Made by a program: the position numbers and the translations under genes. This document shows positions 1 through 4,539 of a DNA stretch of 6,007 nucleotides, piece after piece. Source of the stretch: Oscillospiraceae bacterium (GTDB taxonomy: Bacteria > Bacillota > Clostridia > Oscillospirales > Ruminococcaceae). The DNA is taken from positions 1 through 6,007 of the forward strand of contig JAHHUE010000083.1 in the NCBI GenBank assembly GCA_020024155.1, in the 5' to 3' direction. Each line of letters begins with the position of its first letter. Position 1 is the stretch's first letter. A model generated the notes under the pieces. That model was not told the origin of the DNA, did not search any database, and saw only the letters and a program-made list of their open reading frames with translations.

Positions 1-899
1 TGCCATTTTTTGAATTTACTATGGAATAAAGTAGGTATAACTACAATAGCCATCAATAAAATTGAAACAGGAAGGTCAACAAGTACAGTAGCTTTTGAAA
101 TTTCCAAAGTACCACCTGAAATAATAGAACATACTGGCAAAATCATTGCCATATCAATAATATTAGCACCAATAATATTACCAACTGACAATGCAGCATC
201 TTTTTTGATAACAGAAGTAATTGCTGTAACAAGTTCAGGAAGAGAAGTACCAATAGCAATAATAGTAAGACCGATAACTTTTTCACTTATACCAATAGCA
301 GATGCAATAATTTGACCATTATCAACAAGAAGGTTTGCGCCAATAATGATACCGGCTGCACCAATTACAAATTGAAAAATACGGAATGTAACTATTTTTT
401 TATTACATTCAGGACGCTCTTCCTCAGTAATGTTCATCGACTCTTCTTTTGCAGATTTTACAGTTGAGTAAATATAGAAAACAAGCAAAGCAAGAAGAAT
501 TATACTGTCAAATAAAGAAATGTTTCCATCTAAACCACAAATCATAAGAGCACTTGTTACAACAATCATAACAACGGCTTTTGGAGCAAAAGAACGGCGG
601 GAAATTGCCATTGGAATAACAATAAGTCCAATACTCATACCAATACCTATATTTGCGATAACAGAGCCAATTGCGTTGCCTGTTGCAATTCCAATACTGC
701 CGTTTTTAGTTGCAATAGCAGAAACAAAAAGTTCTGGTAATGTTGTTGCAAGACTAATTACTGTTGCACCAACAATAAGTTTTGGAATACCAGTAACTTC
801 ACTCATCCAAGCGGCAGCGTCAACAAAAGCATCGCCACCTTTTATGATGACAAAAAGTCCAATTGAAAAAAGTATAACAGCTATAAAAATTTCATTCAT
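1..899 (-). CDS. Sodium/calcium exchanger family (CaCA) membrane antiporter, 3'-partial
   Basis: This is an integral membrane cation antiporter of the CaCA superfamily, expected to exchange Ca2+ for Na+ or H+ at the cytoplasmic membrane. There are 299 codons visible and no stop; the family usually has about 310-330 residues, so only a short C-terminus is missing beyond the left edge. Two inverted homologous halves are clear. Alpha-1 spans about residues 44-95 (GATVISLATTLPEL, then GNAIGSVIANIG) and alpha-2 about 210-260 (GLTIIAIGTSLPEL, then GNIIGANIID). The four ion-coordinating side chains known from NCX_Mj appear to be present as E56, N83, E222 and D249. A charged loop at about 148-168 separates the halves. 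The ATG at 899 is preceded by AAAGGA at a 9-nt spacing, which fixes the start. The gene lies 104 nt downstream of the ydcF-like gene in the same orientation and may be cotranscribed with it. Family assignment is secure; the transported ion is inferred. Confidence 0.95.
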   Translation of the reverse strand, partial: MNEIFIAVILFSIGLFVIIKGGDAFVDAAAWMSEVTGIPKLIVGATVISLATTLPELFVSAIATKNGSIGIATGNAIGSVIANIGIGMSIGLIVIPMAISRRSFAPKAVVMIVVTSALMICGLDGNISLFDSIILLALLVFYIYSTVKSAKEESMNITEEERPECNKKIVTFRIFQFVIGAAGIIIGANLLVDNGQIIASAIGISEKVIGLTIIAIGTSLPELVTAITSVIKKDAALSVGNIIGANIIDMAMILPVCSIISGGTLEISKATVLVDLPVSILLMAIVVIPTLFHSKFKKW

Positions 900-908
900 A
901 AAATCAAT

Positions 909-927
909 TCCTTTACAATTTATTATA
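909..927 (-). promoter_or_regulatory. RBS and possible -10 box of the CaCA antiporter gene
   Basis: On the minus strand AAAGGA (914-909) lies 9 nt before the ATG at 899 and is a good Shine-Dalgarno. A perfect TATAAT occurs at 927-922, but no convincing -35 lies 15-19 nt upstream, and the transcript start it implies would fall on the RBS itself. The RBS is well supported. The -10 may be chance in this very A+T-rich 104-nt gap, in which case the gene is read through from upstream. Confidence 0.5.
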
Positions 928-1003
928 TATAAATTAAATATACAATTACATATATTAAATTTTACTTATTAAATATTTAGTTTATTCATAAGAATAATTA
1001 AAG

Positions 1004-1747
1004 TTATTTTATTTTAAACAGCCACATATCAACTACACCAAGAACTTCACGGATGAGAGCAGGCACAAAAACAAAAAAATCTGTTTTTGTGCTAAGTGCA
1101 TGGCTGTTTTTAAACCCACAATATTCAGCATATTTTTTTGCTCTGTATATATGAAATGAGTTTGTTACAAAAACTATACTATCATATTTAATATTTTGTT
1201 GTTTGAGTATTTGCTTTGAAAATTTATAGTTTTCAAAAGTTGATTGAGATTTATCTTCAACTATAATTATATCTTCCGGAATATTATGTTCAACAAGATA
1301 TTTTTTCATGGCAGCAGCTTCGGTTGTGTCTTTTTGCCTTGTAAGGCCACCACTTACAACAATATGAATATTTTTGTTTTTGTTATAATATTCAATACTT
1401 GCATCAAGTCTGTTTTGTAATGTTTTACTTACTTTGCCATCTACAACTCCGGCACCAAGAACGATTACAACATCTTCATTGTAATCAACATCTGTATGGC
1501 TGTAATAAAGTATTAGACCCATACAACATACATATATTATAATTCCTGCAATTACAATATTACGAAATACAAATAGTATACCATTAGAAGTAAAATTTAA
1601 TATTTCTGTATGATATTTTGCAAATATAAAGCAGAGTATACAAAGAGCGTAAACTATAAAAAGACCAATTGTTATACTTTTGCGATATGTGAGAACAAGA
1701 GCGTCAACAAAAAAGAATAATGATAATATATAAAATGGTATAGAAAT
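1004..1747 (-). CDS. YdcF/SanA-like DUF218 membrane protein, probable AUU start
   Basis: This is a DUF218 (YdcF/SanA/ElyC-type) protein, a family tied to envelope or cell-wall functions but without a firmly established reaction. The soluble domain, from about residue 92, shows VVIVLGAG, a conserved RLD, IVVSGG, EAAAMKKYL, a StsTxEN-like segment (SQSTFEN) and TNSFHIYRA, the usual family landmarks. The first in-frame ATG is at 1522 and would give 172 residues with only one N-terminal helix and no Shine-Dalgarno. The frame stays open to a TGA at 1802-1804, and the extension encodes two further hydrophobic helices (about residues 2-20 and 24-43) before the one at about 57-82. That matches the multi-helix N-terminus common in clostridial members. 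The extension contains no ATG, GTG, TTG or CTG. ATT at 1747-1745 lies 8 nt after AGGAG, giving 247 residues. Alternatives are a mutated start codon or a sequencing error. The domain call is strong; the start is inferred. Confidence 0.85.
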   Translation of the reverse strand: MSIPFYILSLFFFVDALVLTYRKSITIGLFIVYALCILCFIFAKYHTEILNFTSNGILFVFRNIVIAGIIIYVCCMGLILYYSHTDVDYNEDVVIVLGAGVVDGKVSKTLQNRLDASIEYYNKNKNIHIVVSGGLTRQKDTTEAAAMKKYLVEHNIPEDIIIVEDKSQSTFENYKFSKQILKQQNIKYDSIVFVTNSFHIYRAKKYAEYCGFKNSHALSTKTDFFVFVPALIREVLGVVDMWLFKIK

Positions 1748-1755
1748 GCTATCAA

Positions 1756-1760
1756 CTCCT
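1756..1760 (-). promoter_or_regulatory. Shine-Dalgarno deciding an AUU start for the ydcF-like gene
   Basis: The minus strand reads TAGAGGAG (1763-1756), with AGGAG ending 8 nt before the in-frame ATT at 1747-1745. It is the strongest ribosome binding site in this part of the window, and it precedes no ATG, GTG or correctly spaced TTG. The TTG at 1755-1753 touches the site directly, lies in another frame and meets a stop after about 26 codons. The site is the main argument for placing the gene start here. Confidence 0.65.
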
Positions 1761-1775
1761 CTAATATAAATGTCC

Positions 1776-1805
1776 TTAATAAGACAATATATGTTAATAT
1801 GTCAA
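1776..1805 (-). promoter_or_regulatory. Candidate sigma-A promoter for the ydcF-like gene
   Basis: On the minus strand a perfect TTGACA (1805-1800) is followed after 18 nt by TATTAA (1781-1776), which matches four of six bases of the -10 consensus. Transcription would begin near 1769. That leaves about 22 nt of leader containing the AGGAG site and makes starts upstream of 1747 unlikely. The consistency between promoter, RBS and open frame raises confidence above what the -10 alone deserves. Confidence 0.5.
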
Positions 1806-1827
1806 AAAATATAAGATAATATATGTT
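1779..1827. repeat. 17-bp direct repeat, period 32 bp
   Basis: ATAAGACAATATATGTT (1779-1795) recurs as ATAAGATAATATATGTT (1811-1827), identical at 16 of 17 positions. The 32-bp spacing is close to three helical turns. The first copy overlaps the spacer and -10 of the minus-strand promoter candidate and the second lies just upstream of its -35. This could be a pair of protein-binding sites or a small duplication. The very high A+T content makes some similarity expected by chance. Confidence 0.45.
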
Positions 1828-1862
1828 TAAAAATTAAAAAAAATTATTTTTATCAAAAACTA

Positions 1863-1891
1863 TTGACTATTTTTTAAGATATGTGTAATAT
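1863..1891 (+). promoter_or_regulatory. Candidate distal promoter (P1) of the ABC operon
   Basis: TTGACT (1863-1868) is followed after 17 nt by TAATAT (1886-1891). The region immediately upstream (about 1827-1860) is a run of A and T tracts that could act as an UP element or bend DNA. Transcription would begin near 1898, giving a leader of about 135 nt to the ATPase gene. This is a consensus match only. Confidence 0.45.
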
Positions 1892-1929
1892 GATAACTAT
1901 AACAACTGTACTGTTCAAGATAATACAGG

Positions 1930-1955
1930 TGTTGTTGACAAAATAATAAACAACA
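1930..1955. promoter_or_regulatory. Inverted repeat overlapping the P2 -35 box, possible operator
   Basis: TGTTGTT (1930-1936) and AACAACA (1949-1955) form perfect 7-bp arms separated by 12 bp. The left arm overlaps the first two bases of the TTGACA -35 box and the right arm lies in the promoter spacer, a typical place for a repressor operator. No regulator gene is present in the window to pair with it. It could also form a weak hairpin in a transcript from P1. Confidence 0.4.
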
Positions 1956-1964
1956 AACTATGTA
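1935..1964 (+). promoter_or_regulatory. Candidate proximal promoter (P2) of the ABC operon
   Basis: A perfect TTGACA (1935-1940) is followed after 18 nt by TATGTA (1959-1964), a weak -10 matching three of six consensus bases. Transcription would begin near 1971 and leave a leader of about 63 nt. The strong -35 and weak -10, together with the inverted repeat over the -35, would suit a regulated promoter. Confidence 0.4.
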
Positions 1965-2000
1965 ATAATATCTATTATATATATAAAATAAGAACAGTCA

Positions 2001-2020
2001 AATGTTTTTTACAAAACATT
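2001..2020 (+). promoter_or_regulatory. Perfect 8-bp inverted repeat just upstream of the ATPase RBS
   Basis: AATGTTTT (2001-2008) and AAAACATT (2013-2020) are perfect complements around a 4-nt TTAC centre. The element ends 4 nt before the GGTGG ribosome binding site, inside the leader of either candidate promoter. It could be a DNA operator (a 20-bp interrupted palindrome) or a small RNA hairpin next to the RBS. The stem is A+T-rich, so RNA stability would be low and the operator reading is somewhat favoured. Confidence 0.45.
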
Positions 2021-2024
2021 AGTG

Positions 2025-2029
2025 GGTGG
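2025..2029 (+). promoter_or_regulatory. Ribosome binding site of the ATPase gene
   Basis: GGTGG sits 4 nt before the ATG at 2034. It is a variant, closely spaced Shine-Dalgarno. An in-frame GTG at 2022 overlaps this region and has no Shine-Dalgarno of its own, so the ATG is preferred. Confidence 0.5.
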
Positions 2030-2033
2030 AAAT

Positions 2034-2756
2034 ATGATAAAAGTTGAAAATATTAGAAAGGTTTATAAAGTTGGCACTGAAAAAGTTGTTGCACTGGACA
2101 ATATCAGCTTGGAAATTGAAAAAGGTGAATTTTGCTGTATTGTAGGTACATCAGGTAGTGGTAAGTCTACATTGCTTAATCAGCTTGCCGGACTTGAAAA
2201 ACCAACAAAGGGCAGAATTCTGATAAATGGTCAGAACATATCTAAAATGACAGAGAAGCAACTCTCTATATTTAGGCAAAACACAATTGGATTTATATTT
2301 CAGTCATATAATCTTATGCCAACATTGACATCAGTTGAAAATGTTGCTTTTCCTCTTATGTTTAAAGGCGTTGAAAAAAGCGTAAGAGAGAAAAAAGCAA
2401 GAGCTATTTTAAAAGAAATGAATATGGAATCCAGAATGAACCATAAACCAACAGAGCTTAGTGGTGGTCAGCAGCAGCGTGTTGGTATAGCAAGAGCGTT
2501 TGTTGGACATCCAAAGGTTATTTTTGCTGACGAACCAACCGGAAATCTGGACTCAAAGACAACAGAGCAGGTTATGGAAATGTTATTAGATATTTCCGAA
2601 AAAAATGATATTACATTCGTAATGGTTACTCACGACCCTCAACTTGCTAAAAAAGCAAAGAGAGTTGTAACTCTTGTGGATGGACATATAATCAATGATA
2701 CAAAATACGATAATCAAAAGGTAGAAAATAATCAAAAGGAGATATCCAATGAATAA
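2034..2756 (+). CDS. MacB/LolD-type ABC transporter ATP-binding protein
   Basis: This is the cytoplasmic ATPase that powers a MacB/FtsX-type ABC complex, 240 residues, the usual size for the family. All nucleotide-binding elements are intact: Walker A GTSGSGKST (38-46), Q-loop glutamine Q90 in FIFQ, signature LSGGQQQR (142-149), Walker B VIFADE (162-167) with catalytic E167, D-loop GNLD (170-173) and switch histidine H200. The opening MIKVENIRKVYKVG and the RQNTIGFIFQSYNLMPTLT segment are typical of the LolD/MacB/YknY group rather than of import ATPases. The ATG at 2034 is chosen because homologues begin at MIKVEN and GGTGG precedes it; GTG at 2022 would add four residues. The last 20 residues are a polar, lysine- and asparagine-rich tail beyond the conserved fold. 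The stop overlaps the next gene by 8 bp, tying it to the surface protein and permease downstream. Confidence 0.97.
   Translation: MIKVENIRKVYKVGTEKVVALDNISLEIEKGEFCCIVGTSGSGKSTLLNQLAGLEKPTKGRILINGQNISKMTEKQLSIFRQNTIGFIFQSYNLMPTLTSVENVAFPLMFKGVEKSVREKKARAILKEMNMESRMNHKPTELSGGQQQRVGIARAFVGHPKVIFADEPTGNLDSKTTEQVMEMLLDISEKNDITFVMVTHDPQLAKKAKRVVTLVDGHIINDTKYDNQKVENNQKEISNE
2736..2741 (+). promoter_or_regulatory. Strong RBS of the surface-protein gene, inside the ATPase gene
   Basis: AAGGAG lies 7 nt before the ATG at 2749 and within the last codons of the ATPase gene. With the 8-bp overlap of the two reading frames this supports translational coupling. Confidence 0.85.
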
Positions 2757-4539
2757 TAAAAAGTTTGTAAAGATATTAAGCGTTGTACTTGCGGTACTGC
2801 TGGTAATGACATTTATATTGCCTGCTTTCAGTATGATTGCATTTGCAGAAGCAGAAAAAACAGATAATACTAATAATGTATTTATTTCTGGCTTTCTAGT
2901 TGAAGATAATGGACTTATTGGTCCAACTATAGGTAAGAGAGTAACTGTTGATGTTATGGATGAAAGAGTAAAGAATGATGACGGAAAAAAACCTGTTACT
3001 GATGCAAATATTATAATTTCCATGTTACCATGTTCTTTTACAGTAGGTTCAATTTCTGTTAAGGTTAATAGTAGTGATAGTTTTGGAGTGAATTATACAA
3101 TAACATTTGAAGATGTAAAATATAATGGTGGAGAAAGTCAGGATTTCATATTTGATGCACAATACAAATATGAAAAGGATAATCCTATTTCAGTTGAAAT
3201 GAAAACATTTACATACAAGGTTCTACAAGTTGATAAAACATCAATTGCACCAATAACTAATGAAAACTTTAAAATTGACCCATCAAAAGAAGTGTTTGTG
3301 CAAAACTATGTTATAATGGATATGGCCGGTAATGAGCTTTCAACAGTAAAACCGGGTCAAAAAGTTAAAATTGCCGTTGGTATAGTTGATAACCGTATAG
3401 AATATCTTAATAATCCACCTGCTCAAATAAGAGCAAGATTGGCACAAGGCTCATTTGTAAATAATGATATAAATAATATTTCTTACAAACTTAGAGATGT
3501 TGGAACAGCAGGAGACAGAAAAATTTTGGGATATTCTGTTGTATTCCACGATGTAACATATAATGGTGGTTCATCAGAAATTGCTTTTGATGTAAGCTAT
3601 ATTGAAAACATAGGTGGACAGGAAACTCCTATTGCAGTTCCACAGTCAATACTTAAACTTGGAGTTACACAGGCAGTTGATGATGTTCCGGAACCAAAAG
3701 TTATTCTTAATAGTGCTAACTACGGTGGTGTTGCTTATGTTGGTAAAAACTTTACACTTGGTACAGTTGCAACAAATACATCACAATATGTTCCATTGGA
3801 AAATGTATCAGTAAAAGTTGAATTGCCAGCAGGTATTGCAATGGCTTCAGGTAACAGCCAAGCTTTGATTGGTAAGGTTGAAAAAGGTGGTAAAATTTCA
3901 CATAGTTTTAACCTTGTTGTTACAGGTGTTGATAACAATGTTTCAAGTTTACCTGTAAAAGTTATTTATGAATATGAAGCTTATGTAAAGGGTGAAAGAA
4001 AAACATATACAACATTACAAGATGTAGCAATAAATATTCAACAGGAAACAAAATTTGATATTTCAAAACTTGAATATATGGAAACAATTACAGCTCAAAA
4101 AGAAAGTACAATTTCTGTACATCTTATTAACAAAGGTAAAACAAGTGTAAACAATGTAACAGCAGAAATTCAAAGTGATGCTGTTAACGGACCACAGACA
4201 GTTTTTGTTGGCAATGTTGAACCAGGCAGCGAAAACACAGCAGAGATTTATTTTACAGTTATGAAACCAGGCACAGTAAGCGGTAAAGTTATTATTACAT
4301 ACGAAGATAGCAAAGGTGTTCAGAACAAAATAGAAAAAGAATTTACAACCGAAGCTATGGAAGCAGTGAATAATGGTCCTGATGAACCTGTTATGGAACC
4401 AAATATAGAAAAAAAAGGTAGTTTTCCATGGGTTATAGTTGTAGTTGGTGTTTTGGTAGTTGGTGCAGGTGCTGGTTTTATTGTTTACAAAAAACAAAAA
4501 GCTAAGAAAATGGCAGAGGACGAAGATGAGGACATCTGA
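2749..4539 (+). CDS. Membrane-anchored surface protein with repeated beta-sandwich-like modules (COG1361/CARDB-like)
   Basis: The 596-residue product is probably an extracellular protein fixed in the membrane and acting with the flanking ABC proteins. It has a signal peptide (lysines at 4, 5 and 8, hydrophobic core about 9-30, likely cleavage after AFA at 33), an extracellular part of about 525 residues, one C-terminal helix (about 560-580) and a tail that is basic (KKQKAKK) then acidic (EDEDEDI). There is no lipobox cysteine and no LPXTG. Modules 1 (about 44-160) and 2 (about 181-308) are homologous, sharing an FxDVxYNGGxS motif and an FD-x2-Y strand. Modules 3 (about 317-432) and 4 (about 434-535) resemble COG1361/NEW3/CARDB-type domains, with strings such as VATNTSQYVPLENVSVKVELP and LINKGKTSVNNVTAEI. 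The mature protein has one cysteine (C95). It lacks the coiled-coil hairpin and lipoyl pattern of MacA-type fusion proteins. It overlaps both neighbours. Topology is well supported; domain names and the adaptor or substrate-capture role are inference. Confidence 0.88.
   Translation: MNNKKFVKILSVVLAVLLVMTFILPAFSMIAFAEAEKTDNTNNVFISGFLVEDNGLIGPTIGKRVTVDVMDERVKNDDGKKPVTDANIIISMLPCSFTVGSISVKVNSSDSFGVNYTITFEDVKYNGGESQDFIFDAQYKYEKDNPISVEMKTFTYKVLQVDKTSIAPITNENFKIDPSKEVFVQNYVIMDMAGNELSTVKPGQKVKIAVGIVDNRIEYLNNPPAQIRARLAQGSFVNNDINNISYKLRDVGTAGDRKILGYSVVFHDVTYNGGSSEIAFDVSYIENIGGQETPIAVPQSILKLGVTQAVDDVPEPKVILNSANYGGVAYVGKNFTLGTVATNTSQYVPLENVSVKVELPAGIAMASGNSQALIGKVEKGGKISHSFNLVVTGVDNNVSSLPVKVIYEYEAYVKGERKTYTTLQDVAINIQQETKFDISKLEYMETITAQKESTISVHLINKGKTSVNNVTAEIQSDAVNGPQTVFVGNVEPGSENTAEIYFTVMKPGTVSGKVIITYEDSKGVQNKIEKEFTTEAMEAVNNGPDEPVMEPNIEKKGSFPWVIVVVGVLVVGAGAGFIVYKKQKAKKMAEDEDEDI
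2878..3672 (+). repeat. Two homologous protein modules encoded in tandem
   Basis: Modules 1 and 2 of the surface protein align best at their ends: residues 117-139 (YTITFEDVKYNGG then FDAQY) against 262-284 (YSVVFHDVTYNGG then FDVSY). At DNA level 3112-3131 and 3550-3569 differ at one of 20 bases. The rest is much more diverged, so this is an old domain duplication with a conserved core rather than a recent repeat. Confidence 0.7.
4515..4520 (+). promoter_or_regulatory. RBS of the permease gene, within acidic-tail codons
   Basis: AGAGGA lies 5 nt before the ATG at 4526. It is formed by codons of the acidic C-terminal tail of the preceding surface protein, whose stop is at 4537-4539. This arrangement fixes the permease start at 4526 and implies coupled translation. 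Confidence 0.75.

Noticed and set aside
10..972. Two plus-strand open frames (10-315 and 520-972) as genes
   Set aside because: They lie opposite the well-conserved CaCA antiporter, have no convincing RBS and translate to low-complexity Ile-rich protein typical of an antisense shadow.
982..997. TTATTC-ATAA-GAATAA hairpin as terminator of the ydcF-like gene
   Set aside because: The 6-bp stem has one G-C pair per arm and no T tract follows on the minus strand, so it is unlikely to terminate transcription.
1004..1522. ydcF-like gene starting at the ATG at 1522
   Set aside because: There is no Shine-Dalgarno upstream, the start falls within a predicted helix, and the frame continues upstream as clear membrane-protein sequence preceded by a good RBS and promoter.
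2022..2033. GTG at 2022 as the ATPase start
   Set aside because: It has no RBS, abuts the inverted repeat, and adds four residues before the canonical MIKVEN start; GGTGG serves the ATG at 2034.
2749..2860. Surface protein as a lipoprotein or sortase substrate
   Set aside because: No cysteine follows the signal-peptide core and no LPXTG-like motif occurs near the C-terminus; the C-terminal helix and charged tail indicate a transmembrane anchor.
4460..4525. ATG at 4460 as the permease start
   Set aside because: The extra 22 residues are out-of-frame reading of the surface protein's membrane helix; ATG at 4526 has an RBS and gives the conserved N-terminus.
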